This document shows, one piece after another, positions 44,725-53,169 of a DNA stretch of 64,000 nucleotides (the stretch's first letter is position 1; every line of letters begins with the position of its first letter). The stretch is taken from positions 63,049 through 127,048 of the forward strand of contig NZ_KE387016.1 of the NCBI RefSeq assembly GCF_000429985.1. Reading direction: 5' to 3'. Made by a program: the position numbers and the translations under genes. Source of the stretch: Maridesulfovibrio bastinii DSM 16055 (GTDB lineage Bacteria; Desulfobacterota; Desulfovibrionia; Desulfovibrionales; Desulfovibrionaceae). The notes beneath the pieces are model-generated. The model did no database searches, was not told the DNA's origin, and saw only the letters and a list, made by a program, of their open reading frames with translations.

Positions 44725-46270
44725 CGGCGTATTTCTTGACGTCGATATTATATTTTTTAACTTTATAGTTAACAATCCTGTAGCTGACACGTAAATCTCT
44801 CGCAGCCTGAAGCATGTTTCCTCTGGCTTTTTTCAGTGCATCCACCAGAAGTTCCTGCTCGAATTTAGCAACGGACTCACCGAATGAGAGGTTGGTATCT
44901 GTTGCTGTACTTTCAGCTGTCTGAAGTGTCGGAGGAAGGTGATATGTCCTTATGACTTCTTCCTCGCAGACAAGGACGGCTCTTTCAATGCAGTTTTTGA
45001 GTTCTCTGACGTTTCCTGGCCAGTGATACTGTGTGAACAGATCAATAGCAGGACTGGATATCCTTTTGATATCCTTTGAGTATTCCTTTGAAAATGATTC
45101 AAGGAAAAGTTCTGCCAAAGGTAGAATATCTTCTCTGCGTTCCCTTAATGGCGGTATAAAGATAGGGAAAACATTGATTCTATAAAAAAGGTCTTCGCGA
45201 AAACGGCCCTGTCTCAGCAGATCTTCCAAAGGCTGATGAGTTGCGCAGATCATTCTTACGTCAACTGTAATCGGCTGTTCTGAGCCAACTCTCTGGATTT
45301 CTTTTTCCTGAATAGCTCTTAAAACTTTTGCCTGAGCATCAAGTGATAATTCACCGATTTCATCAAGGAAAAGCGTTCCGTTGTTGGCTACTTCAAAAAG
45401 ACCGCGTTTATTCTGATATGCTCCTGTGAAAGCACCTTTCTGATGTCCGAAAAGTTCACTTTCAACCAGTTCGGCAGGAAGGGCCGCGCAGTTCAGCTTG
45501 ATAAGCGGGCGTTCCCTTCTCGGGCTGCATGCGTGTATGGCTTCTGCCAGCAGTTCCTTACCCGTTCCTGATTCTCCGCGTAGAAGAGCCGTGGCTCTGC
45601 TGGGACCGACCTGACGGGACTGCCTTAAAACCTGCCGCATACTTTTTGATGTTGCAACAAAGTCTGACGGCGGTGGAATTTCCGGAATTCCGGCCATAAT
45701 TCCCTGACTCAGAGCCTGAGCCTGAATGGCCATTTCTTCCTGAAGGCGGGCGACCTGACTTGCTATTACTGCTGCAACAACTTCAAGAAACTGGCAGTGA
45801 ATAGCAAGATCGTCCTTGGGAAGAATGGGGGAGTCAACGCTCAAAGTTCCAAGAACTTCCCCGTTGTCCAGTCCAACACTGTTGATCGGGACACATATAA
45901 ACGAATGTGTTTTGAGCTCTTCTTCGGAACGTCCGAACGCCTTGTTGAGAAATTCAGTATTGTCGTACATTCTTGGAATTACGACTGCCTTGCCAGATGA
46001 GAAAACCTGCCCGACAACACCTTTTCCCGGAGAATAAGTTACATGGTCCGCTTTTGAAGGGCTGTATGTAATGGATAATTTGAGTTTTTCAGAATCGGGG
46101 TCCATGATAGCCAGAAAAGCGCGGACGAATTGCAGATCTCCTGCAAGAATCCTGAGCAGATCATTAAGACTCTGCTCAAGCTCATTCTGGGGAGCTATTG
46201 CATCCAGAATTTTACTAAGAGTCTTTAAATAAACATTTTCAGTTTTTTCCGGCAATCCATTAATTGTCAT
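44702..46270 (-). CDS. Sigma54-dependent activator with GAF domain (NifA/NorR-like layout)
   Basis: A 522-residue enhancer-binding protein. A GAF domain (about 20-175) is the likely sensor. The central AAA+ domain has Walker A GESGTGKE, the sigma54-contact loop GAFTGA, Walker B LFLDEIGE, and HWPGNVRELKN. The C-terminus is a Fis-type helix-turn-helix (LKKARGNMLQAARDLRVS) with a Lys-rich tail. No receiver domain is present, so control is through GAF ligand or partner. It is encoded after iorB on the same strand, separated by a terminator; it may control neighbouring operons, but this is not shown. Confidence 0.94.
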   Translation of the reverse strand: MTINGLPEKTENVYLKTLSKILDAIAPQNELEQSLNDLLRILAGDLQFVRAFLAIMDPDSEKLKLSITYSPSKADHVTYSPGKGVVGQVFSSGKAVVIPRMYDNTEFLNKAFGRSEEELKTHSFICVPINSVGLDNGEVLGTLSVDSPILPKDDLAIHCQFLEVVAAVIASQVARLQEEMAIQAQALSQGIMAGIPEIPPPSDFVATSKSMRQVLRQSRQVGPSRATALLRGESGTGKELLAEAIHACSPRRERPLIKLNCAALPAELVESELFGHQKGAFTGAYQNKRGLFEVANNGTLFLDEIGELSLDAQAKVLRAIQEKEIQRVGSEQPITVDVRMICATHQPLEDLLRQGRFREDLFYRINVFPIFIPPLRERREDILPLAELFLESFSKEYSKDIKRISSPAIDLFTQYHWPGNVRELKNCIERAVLVCEEEVIRTYHLPPTLQTAESTATDTNLSFGESVAKFEQELLVDALKKARGNMLQAARDLRVSYRIVNYKVKKYNIDVKKYAGGKKKIK

Positions 46271-46436
46271 ATGATGATTCTCGTGCCGACATGCTGATTA
46301 CTTTCATTCATCTTTACCGTTACTTTGAATTTATGCTTGTGTAAACGGTGTATGCGGCTTTTACTTGTTACTAAATTTTCATCCTGATCTGTGAAAATTT
46401 AAAATTTTACAAAAGATATTTAAATCGTCAGATAAA

Positions 46437-46470
46437 GCGGCAACCGGAGTAACCGGCTGCCGCATTTTTT
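46437..46470 (-). terminator. Bidirectional-looking terminator after iorB
   Basis: An 11-bp stem with one wobble or mismatch position (46437-46447 with 46453-46463) and a 5-base loop. On the minus strand TTTATC follows; on the plus strand a run of six T follows. It ends the TPR-iorA-iorB transcript. Confidence 0.8.
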
Positions 46471-46472
46471 AA

Positions 46473-47060
46473 CTAGCTGACAGATTCAACTCCAAGTTCA
46501 AGGGCCTTGAGGTTGATTTCTGCAATTTTGGGTTTCATTGCCTTTTTGATGGTTTCAGAAAGCTGTTCCGGTGTGAGAGGAATAGCTTTTGTAGCGCAAA
46601 GAGCACCAAGAAGGGCAATATTTCCGCTTTGAACAGCTCCGGCTTTAATGCCCAGCTCCTGACAATGAATGTAGTAGCTTTTGTCCGCGCATTCATTGAT
46701 TTTAGCCTGAATAGCTTCAAGGGATGGAGCTTCAGCCTTTCCTGTAGAAGCACTTAAAGGCGGGATGCTGTCAATGCTTGAAAGCACTGTTCCACCGGGC
46801 TTGAGATACGGCAGAGCTCTGAGAGTTTCGAGAGGCTCGAATCCTAACAGTATATCTGCTTCACCGTGTCCGATTTTAGGTGATTTCAGGCCGATAAGAA
46901 GAGCTGATTCAACAACTCCGCCGCGCTGGGCCATGCCGTGGATTTCGCCAGCAGTTACATCCAGACCAGCGTCCAGAACAGCTTGAGCCAGAAGATTGGT
47001 CGCAGTCAGTGTTCCCTGACCTCCGACGCCTGTCATAAATATACGTAAACGTGCAGTCAT
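46473..47060 (-). CDS. iorB: Indolepyruvate:ferredoxin oxidoreductase beta subunit (IorB)
   Basis: A 195-residue beta subunit of the enzyme that oxidises aryl 2-oxoacids from aromatic amino acids, with CoA and ferredoxin. Signatures: IFMTGVGGQGTLTATNLLAQA and the following GEIHGMAQRGGVVES. Its ATG directly follows the iorA stop (TAA-ATG), a fully coupled pair. It ends 3 bases before the terminator on the minus strand. Confidence 0.94.
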   Translation of the reverse strand: MTARLRIFMTGVGGQGTLTATNLLAQAVLDAGLDVTAGEIHGMAQRGGVVESALLIGLKSPKIGHGEADILLGFEPLETLRALPYLKPGGTVLSSIDSIPPLSASTGKAEAPSLEAIQAKINECADKSYYIHCQELGIKAGAVQSGNIALLGALCATKAIPLTPEQLSETIKKAMKPKIAEINLKALELGVESVS

Positions 47061-48908
47061 TTAGCTGCTCCTTTTACGGGCTTTGATGTCTTTTGTTACC
47101 TGTAGACAAACCATGCATCCTGAGCACAGAATCTCATTTATTCTGATTCCGTTTTCATTTTTTTCAAAAGCAGGGCAGGCCAGTTCTTCCATGCAGCGTT
47201 CAACCTCTTCACTCTGTTTTTCAACGTATGCGGTCTGAACCGGTTTCTTTTTAAGAGTGCGTCTGGCGAACAGAGGACATGGATCTTTAGCAATAAGAAC
47301 CCTTACTCCAGTCATTTCCTTTAGCTCTTCAAGAGCTTTTAAGGTTGCTTTCTGGTTAAGCGGATGCACTGTGCGAATCTGTGATACCCCACAGCCCTTG
47401 ATTACGGCTTCGATATCAACTTTGGATTCGTTAGGTCCAAGAGCACTGACGTCAACGCCGGGGTGGGGCTGGTGGCCGGTCATAGCGGTTGTGCTGTTAT
47501 CCAGAACTACAAGCAGTATGTCATGCCTGTTATAAACCGCATTTACCAGTCCGGTTATTCCGGAATGGAAAAAGGTTGAGTCACCTATGAAGCCGACAAC
47601 AGTCTGTCCGGCTGCTTTGGCTGCTCCTGAACCGGCTGATACGGATGATCCCATGCAAAGCAGGAAGTCTGCTGCGGCCAGCGGGGGAACAATGCCGAGA
47701 GTATAACATCCTATGTCGGATGAATAAACTGCATCCTCTCCGAAAACTTTTTTTACAGCAAAATAGCTTGCCCTGTGAGGACAACCTGCACAGAGGTTCG
47801 GAGGCCTGACAGGAAGATTTTCATCAGTTCCACAGCTTTTGAATTCAGGTATGCTTCTGCCTGTAACATCACAAAGAGCCTCGGTTACACAGCGGGTGGA
47901 GTATTCTCCGTTGTAACCGAGATATTTACAGTCGTCCTTGCCGATGATTTCAGTCTTTATGCCGTTTTTCTGGGCAATGATTCTGATTTCATTTTCAATG
48001 AACGGTTCCAGTTCTTCCAGAACCAGAACTTTGTCGACTGATGAAATAAAGTCTGCAAGTTTTTTACGCGGCAACGGGAATGTAAATCCAAGCTCAAGAA
48101 TTTTGACTTCGGATTCAAGCCCTGTGTCTGCAAGGGCATCGGCGAGGTAAGCTCTGCTGATACCTGATGCGATAACGCCTATCTTACCGTTACCTGAGAT
48201 TTTATTGTAAACCGATTCTTCTGAGAGAGCCTCAAGTTTTTCCAGACGTTCAAGGAGTCTTACATGCATCTGTCTTGAAAATGCAGGAATCGGTACGAAT
48301 CTGGAAGGGTTCTTTTTAAAACCGGAAGCCTTTCCAAGATCTTTTAATGAACCGAATTCCACAGGTCCGCGAAGATGGTTGATCCTTGTAGTTGTTCTCA
48401 GGATGAAGGGAGTTTCAAGCTCGCGTGACATTCTAAGGGCATCACGCGTCATATCTTTAGCTTCCTGCGCCGTACCCGGCTCAAAACATGGAATACCGGA
48501 AATTCTTGAATAATAGCGATTATCCTGCTCGTTCTGGCTGGAGTGGCAGCCGGGATCATCAGCAGAAAGAAGAACCAGTCCGCCTGGGGTTCCGGTATAG
48601 GACAGAGTCATCAAGGGGTCGGCAGCAACATTGACTCCAACGTGTTTCATCGTTGTAAGGGTCATTGCGCCGGCCAGAGCGGCTCCGCCACCAACTTCCA
48701 AAGCTACTTTTTCGTTAACGGAGTACTCAAAGTAATACTTACCATCTGGTGAGAGTCGAAAGAATGTGTCCGGAACCTCTGAAGAAGGTGTTCCGGGGTA
48801 ACAGGTTACAACCTGAATACCTGCTTCAAGTGCTCCGCGGACGATTGCCTCGTTGCCCAGAAGAAGGTGTGTGCTGCCTTCGTTATCGGCAAGAAGTGGA
48901 TGGGGCAT
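47061..48908 (-). CDS. iorA: Indolepyruvate:ferredoxin oxidoreductase alpha subunit (IorA), reduced ferredoxin tail
   Basis: A 615-residue alpha subunit with two thiamine-enzyme halves: the N-terminal LLGNEAIVRGALEAG and CYPGTPSSEVPDT, and the ThDP-binding CAGCPHRASYFAV, then GDSTFFHSGITGLVNAVYN. The C-terminus normally carries two [4Fe-4S] motifs; here the first keeps only RCMEELACPAF and the second reads CSGCMVCLQVT, without its last Cys, so one cluster seems lost. ATG 48908 follows AAGGAG and matches the family start; an in-frame start at 48956 would overlap the TPR gene. Confidence 0.93.
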   Translation of the reverse strand: MPHPLLADNEGSTHLLLGNEAIVRGALEAGIQVVTCYPGTPSSEVPDTFFRLSPDGKYYFEYSVNEKVALEVGGGAALAGAMTLTTMKHVGVNVAADPLMTLSYTGTPGGLVLLSADDPGCHSSQNEQDNRYYSRISGIPCFEPGTAQEAKDMTRDALRMSRELETPFILRTTTRINHLRGPVEFGSLKDLGKASGFKKNPSRFVPIPAFSRQMHVRLLERLEKLEALSEESVYNKISGNGKIGVIASGISRAYLADALADTGLESEVKILELGFTFPLPRKKLADFISSVDKVLVLEELEPFIENEIRIIAQKNGIKTEIIGKDDCKYLGYNGEYSTRCVTEALCDVTGRSIPEFKSCGTDENLPVRPPNLCAGCPHRASYFAVKKVFGEDAVYSSDIGCYTLGIVPPLAAADFLLCMGSSVSAGSGAAKAAGQTVVGFIGDSTFFHSGITGLVNAVYNRHDILLVVLDNSTTAMTGHQPHPGVDVSALGPNESKVDIEAVIKGCGVSQIRTVHPLNQKATLKALEELKEMTGVRVLIAKDPCPLFARRTLKKKPVQTAYVEKQSEEVERCMEELACPAFEKNENGIRINEILCSGCMVCLQVTKDIKARKRSS

Positions 48909-48930
48909 CTTATCTAGCTCCTTATTAAAA

Positions 48931-49581
48931 TTAATGCTTGGCTTTGAGTTCGGCAACCTTGCTTTCGTAGTACATGCGCTCAGTAGGGTTGTCTGTCATC
49001 AGTGCCTGATAAGCTTGAATGGCAAGTTCATTATTTCCGGACATTACAGCCGCGGAAGCAAGGAGCCTGTTGATGGTAGCCTTGTAGGTTTCGCCTGTCT
49101 TGGACTGCAGGCCCTGCAAAAGTGAAATTGCTTCATCAGGTTTATCACCGAGGATCAGGCTTTTAGCCTGACCGATAACTGCAATACTGGAAAAGGTATC
49201 CTTTTTAGCGGCAATATCTTTCCATGCGGCTGCGGCTTTATCAAACTGGCTGGCATCCATGTATGCTCTGGCGAGAGCCAGATCAACAGAGTTTTTCATT
49301 TCACTGGGAGCTTCAGTCTGAAATTTTTCAAGCTGTTTAATCTGATCAGCACCGTGGTACTGAATCATGATGGCTCCCAGCTGGCTTGCGGCCTGATCCA
49401 GGGCTTTCTGCTGAGAATGCTGCATGATGGCATACCCGGCGGCGATAATGATAATTGCCGCAACTATTCCGAGGATTAACTTGGCGTTTTCCAGCAGAAA
49501 ATTCAGAAAAGGATGGATGCTGTCAGGTACAGAGTCCTGAAACTGTCCCAGTAATTCGTTTGTGGAATTTTGTTGTTCCAT
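48931..49581 (-). CDS. Membrane-anchored TPR-like protein (YfgM-like)
   Basis: A 216-residue protein with one membrane helix (about 34-54, LILGIVAAIIIIAAGYAIM) near the N-terminus and helical repeats after it (DLALARAYMDASQFDKAAAAW, then LLQGLQSKTGETYKATINRLL region) resembling TPR units. This layout matches YfgM-type ancillary proteins that associate with the Sec translocon or envelope chaperones. It is the first gene of the operon with iorA and iorB, with a 22-base gap; a functional link to indolepyruvate oxidation is not obvious. Confidence 0.82.
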   Translation of the reverse strand: MEQQNSTNELLGQFQDSVPDSIHPFLNFLLENAKLILGIVAAIIIIAAGYAIMQHSQQKALDQAASQLGAIMIQYHGADQIKQLEKFQTEAPSEMKNSVDLALARAYMDASQFDKAAAAWKDIAAKKDTFSSIAVIGQAKSLILGDKPDEAISLLQGLQSKTGETYKATINRLLASAAVMSGNNELAIQAYQALMTDNPTERMYYESKVAELKAKH

Positions 49582-49890
49582 CTAAAGGCTAGCCTCCGGT
49601 ATCTTGATGATTTTGTACAAAGTAGAGAAAGGGTGTATAAAGGAGTCTGACAAAAAGGTCAAAACCGGAGTACAAAAATATCCTTATTGAAATGTCATAT
49701 TTTTCAAGAAGATGTTTAAAAATATAACGAAAAAAATAAAAAAAATTACCTTTAGTCAGTAGGTTGAAGTGGATATCCTTATATCTGGATAAATCAGAGT
49801 TGACTTTTTTGACATTTACGGTAGCCAGAACTGATGATTTGGAAATCAGAAGATTTTACAGGAAAGTAATATATAGAGAGGACTCGGAAA
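49582..49890. other. Divergent promoter region between TPR-iorAB and proA
   Basis: About 310 bases without a gene. The minus-strand promoter is listed separately. On the plus strand TTGACA occurs at 49809-49814, but no good -10 lies at normal spacing; an AT-rich stretch covers 49690-49750. Confidence 0.5.
49634..49662 (-). promoter_or_regulatory. Promoter of the TPR-iorA-iorB operon
   Basis: On the minus strand TTGACC (49662-49657, 5 of 6), a 17-base spacer and TATACA (49639-49634, 4 of 6) lie about 55 bases upstream of the TPR start. Confidence 0.55.
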
Positions 49891-51147
49891 ATGAATTTGT
49901 CTGAACAGATGCTTGAAATTGCCAAAAAAGGCAGAAAAGCCGCTCGCGCGCTTTCATGCGCTGAAGGTGTCGATAGAGATGCCGCTATTCTTGAGCTTGC
50001 TTCGATATTAGAGGAAGAAAAAGATTTTATTTTTGCTGAAAATAAAAAAGATCTGGCCGCAGCTAAAGAACGCGGTCTTGATGACGCCAGACTTCAGCGT
50101 CTTGAAATAACTCCAGCTGTTCTTGAATATATGATAAATGGATGCCGCGAAGTAGCTGCTCAGACAGACCCTGTCGGCGAAATTGAAAATATGGAAAAGC
50201 GTCCGAACGGACTTATGGTCGGACGGATGAGGATTCCCCTTGGCGTTATTCTCATGATATATGAATCACGCCCGAATGTTACAGTTGATGCAGCCGTGCT
50301 TTGTCTTAAAGCCGGTAATGCAATTATCCTGAGAGGTGGTTCTGAGGCAATTTATTCCAACATTGCTCTGGCCTCTTTGCTGCATAAGGCTCTGGACAGG
50401 GCCGGTCTTCCTGTTGACGCGGCTCAGGTTATTGACACAACTGATCGGGAGGCGGTGTCTAGCCTTCTTAAACTTGAAGCATTTATTGATGTTGCCATAC
50501 CCAGAGGTGGCGAAGGACTTATCAGAGCTGTTGTTGAGCAGGCCACTATGCCTGTATTGAAGCACTACAAAGGTGTCTGCCATATATTTGTGGACAGCTC
50601 CGCAGATATCAGCAAAGCCGTTGACGTTGTAAAAAATGCCAAGGTCCAGAAGCCCGGTGTATGCAATGCTCTTGAATGCCTTCTGGTTCATGAAGATATT
50701 GCTCCTGAATTTCTTCCCGCCCTGAGAGATCTTATAGGGGATAAAGTTAAATTCAAGGCTTGCCCTAAGTCCATAAAGTATCTTGGTGAATCAGCTGAAC
50801 CAGCAGGAGTGGAAGATTGGGGATATGAATTTCTTGATTTGATACTCGCTGTTAAAGTTGTTTCATCACAGGATGAAGCTGAGGATCATATTGCAAAGTA
50901 CGGTTCCAATCACAGTGAAGTTATACTGACTGAAAATCATTCGCATGCAATGAAATTCATTAAAGAAGTTGATGCTTCAATGGTTGGAGTCAATGCCTCG
51001 ACAAGATTCAATGATGGCGGGCAGCTCGGGCTGGGTGCCGAGATAGGAATCTCCACTTCAAAGCTGCATTCTTATGGAGCTATGGGAGCCAGAGAGCTTA
51101 CAAGTACGAAATTTGTAGTTCTCGGAGAGTGGCACGTTCGCAACTGA
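49891..51147 (+). CDS. proA: Gamma-glutamyl phosphate reductase ProA
   Basis: A 418-residue aldehyde-dehydrogenase-family enzyme reducing gamma-glutamyl phosphate to glutamate semialdehyde in proline synthesis, using NADPH. Signatures: PLGVILMIYESRPNVTVDAA, IILRGGSEA, PRGGEGLI and the catalytic Cys in KPGVCNALECLLVH; VGVNASTRFNDGGQLGLGAE is present near the C-terminus. GAGAGGACTCGG lies before the ATG. proB is not nearby. A terminator lies between proA and nadD. Confidence 0.96.
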   Translation: MNLSEQMLEIAKKGRKAARALSCAEGVDRDAAILELASILEEEKDFIFAENKKDLAAAKERGLDDARLQRLEITPAVLEYMINGCREVAAQTDPVGEIENMEKRPNGLMVGRMRIPLGVILMIYESRPNVTVDAAVLCLKAGNAIILRGGSEAIYSNIALASLLHKALDRAGLPVDAAQVIDTTDREAVSSLLKLEAFIDVAIPRGGEGLIRAVVEQATMPVLKHYKGVCHIFVDSSADISKAVDVVKNAKVQKPGVCNALECLLVHEDIAPEFLPALRDLIGDKVKFKACPKSIKYLGESAEPAGVEDWGYEFLDLILAVKVVSSQDEAEDHIAKYGSNHSEVILTENHSHAMKFIKEVDASMVGVNASTRFNDGGQLGLGAEIGISTSKLHSYGAMGARELTSTKFVVLGEWHVRN

Positions 51148-51172
51148 CAGATGTCTTGATTTTAATATTAAG

Positions 51173-51206
51173 AGGCGAAGGATTTATTTCCTTCGCCTGT
51201 TTTTTA
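51173..51206 (+). terminator. Rho-independent terminator between proA and nadD
   Basis: A perfect 10-bp stem (51173-51182 with 51189-51198), TTTATT loop and a T-run to 51206. It ends 17 bases before the nadD start codon. Confidence 0.9.
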
Positions 51207-51222
51207 TATGGAAGGTAAGCGC

Positions 51223-51879
51223 ATGAAGTTAGGTCTGTTCGGGGGCAGTTTCAATCCTGTTCATAATACTCATATTGATGTTGCAAAAGCTGTTGCTGAA
51301 AAACTGTCTCTTGATAAAGTCCTGCTGGTTCCAGCCGGAGCCCCATATCATAAGAAAACCGAATCCATGCTTTCTGCGGACATTCGCTATAATCTTGTCA
51401 GGGCTGCTGTTGAGCAGGATGCAGTTCTAGGAGTTAGCGATCTTGACCTGATTTCAGATGTTCCGACCTACACGGTGGATACCTTAAAAAGGGCAGGGGT
51501 CAGATATCCTGATTCTGAATTGTTTTTTCTGATGGGGCAGGATTCTTTTGAGACTCTGCATTTATGGAGAGAGTGGAATCTGCTGGGTGAGATGGCGAAT
51601 CTGGTTGTAATTAGCCGTGGAGATGATCCTGATGCAATGAAGCCCATTGTTGACAGACTTTTTCCCGATGCCGTTTCTCTTGGTAATGGTGTTTTTAAAT
51701 TCAAGTCCGGGTATAAGCTGTATATTATTGATGATCTGGATTTCAAAATCAGTGCTACTCAGGTCAGAAAAGAATGGCTTAGCGGTGGTGACTGCTCCTG
51801 TCTGCTTCCCCCGGCAGTTTTGGATATGATGAATTCTATTGACGGAAAAATAAGTCAGAGCTGGGAATCAGACTGCTGA
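51223..51879 (+). CDS. nadD: Nicotinate-nucleotide adenylyltransferase NadD
   Basis: A 218-residue NAD-synthesis enzyme that adenylates nicotinate mononucleotide. The nucleotidyltransferase motif GLFGGSFNPVHNTH is at the N-terminus and the family motif ISATQVR near the C-terminus; LMGQDSFETLHLWREW lies between. ATG 51223 follows GGAAGGTAAG; the earlier ATG 51208 sits in the T-run of the preceding terminator without a ribosome site. It overlaps nothing and converges on the glycosyltransferase with a 4-base gap. Confidence 0.93.
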   Translation: MKLGLFGGSFNPVHNTHIDVAKAVAEKLSLDKVLLVPAGAPYHKKTESMLSADIRYNLVRAAVEQDAVLGVSDLDLISDVPTYTVDTLKRAGVRYPDSELFFLMGQDSFETLHLWREWNLLGEMANLVVISRGDDPDAMKPIVDRLFPDAVSLGNGVFKFKSGYKLYIIDDLDFKISATQVRKEWLSGGDCSCLLPPAVLDMMNSIDGKISQSWESDC

Positions 51880-51883
51880 CTTC

Positions 51884-52894
51884 CTATTTATTTCTAAAAA
51901 CAGTTTTGATTGCCTCGACTACTTCCTGTGTTTCTATAGAGCACAGGCACTCACGTCCCTTTTTACAGGAATTTTTACCGTGCAAAGAGCATGGTCTACA
52001 TGGAAGATCCTTCTCCAGCACCACATCATTTTTTCTGCAGGGATAAAATCCCCACGCCTTTGATGTTGGGCCGAAGATGCTCACAACAGGAGTGCTGACG
52101 CCGGAAGCCAGATGCATTGGTCCGGAATCTCCGGTAACCAGAACCCCGGCATATTTTAATATTGCACATGTCTGTCTCAGAGACAGCATATTGGTAAAAT
52201 CAGCAGCAGTTCCGGGGAGTAAAGTATTCCGGTCTTTTCCTATTACTGCCCACTCTATATTTTCATTTTCCAACTCGGAAATTAAATCTTTCCATTTTTC
52301 CTGAGGCCATGTTTTATCCGGATGGGTTGCATAAGGATGCAGAGCTGTAAAACCGGGTTTTAGACCGGCTTTAACAATATAGTCTTTTGCTTGTTCCAGC
52401 TCATTTTCAGTAAGATATATTTCCGGTAACAGCTCTTCCCGTTTGGGAGCTTTTTTCTCTACAGCAAGAGCGTAACGCTGGGGCACGTTTGTTTCACAAA
52501 GTTTTTTTTCTATAAATTTGCACGAGCTGAGGTTGAATAATCTTCTTTTAAATCCATATTTGCTATACTCAAAAGCATTCCCTTTCCAGCGTAATTTCAA
52601 AATGGAGGAGCGCAGGGTTTTATGCAGATCTATTAAATCCAGACCGGAGTATTCAGCTGAAATCTGTCCGGCCTTTTTCAGCCATGCCAGATCGCCCATA
52701 TCCTGTTTTTCAAGTGCTATGATTTCTTCTATGAAAGGGTTGTTTTCCAGTATGGAAGCATTTTCAATCTTGGTTATTACAGTAAATTTCCATCCGTACT
52801 TACGAGCCCAATAGCCAAGTACCCCTGTGGTCAGGACAACATCGCCGAGGGCACTCAGTCTGAAAATTATTTTGTGTTTGTCTGGATTTTTCAT
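51884..52894 (-). CDS. Glycosyltransferase family 9 (heptosyltransferase type)
   Basis: A 336-residue GT-B enzyme of the ADP-heptose:lipopolysaccharide heptosyltransferase family, cytoplasmic face. The N-terminal FRLSALGDVVLTTGVLG, the donor-site region VTGDSGPMHLASGVSTPVVSIFGP and the following typical TSKAWGFYPC are visible. It is probably involved in lipopolysaccharide core synthesis. The C-terminal Cys-rich stretch LPCRPCSLHGKNSCKKGREC (six Cys in about 23 residues with the next CLC) is common in this family but its role is not known. It converges with nadD. Confidence 0.9.
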   Translation of the reverse strand: MKNPDKHKIIFRLSALGDVVLTTGVLGYWARKYGWKFTVITKIENASILENNPFIEEIIALEKQDMGDLAWLKKAGQISAEYSGLDLIDLHKTLRSSILKLRWKGNAFEYSKYGFKRRLFNLSSCKFIEKKLCETNVPQRYALAVEKKAPKREELLPEIYLTENELEQAKDYIVKAGLKPGFTALHPYATHPDKTWPQEKWKDLISELENENIEWAVIGKDRNTLLPGTAADFTNMLSLRQTCAILKYAGVLVTGDSGPMHLASGVSTPVVSIFGPTSKAWGFYPCRKNDVVLEKDLPCRPCSLHGKNSCKKGRECLCSIETQEVVEAIKTVFRNK

Positions 52895-53169
52895 TTCGAG
52901 GGCATTTTAGACAGGAGTCTTGAAAGGTCAATATAAAATTATAATTGAGAATTATTATTGATAATTTTCAAAAAATATATATTCTGGTAAAGCTTAAATT
53001 GAGGATTCCATAGTATACTCTTCTTGTGTATTTTCAATATTGTGCTTAAATTGAAGTTTCAATTTGCGGCGGGTGGTCCTCTGAAGGGCTGATTGCTTAG
53101 CAGTAATTACTCTGCTAGCTTTAGTAATCTTTAATTTTATTAAATCTGTATAATCAAAAAAAATAAATA
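52895..53169 (+). other. AT-rich region upstream of the CNNM/CBS gene
   Basis: No gene is seen. It contains an 11-base direct repeat GCTTAAATTGA (52992-53002 and 53044-53054), the second copy merging into a near-perfect palindrome at 53048-53065 (AAATTGAA/TTCAATTT). These may be regulator sites for the gene at 53170 or the ccm operon. Confidence 0.4.
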
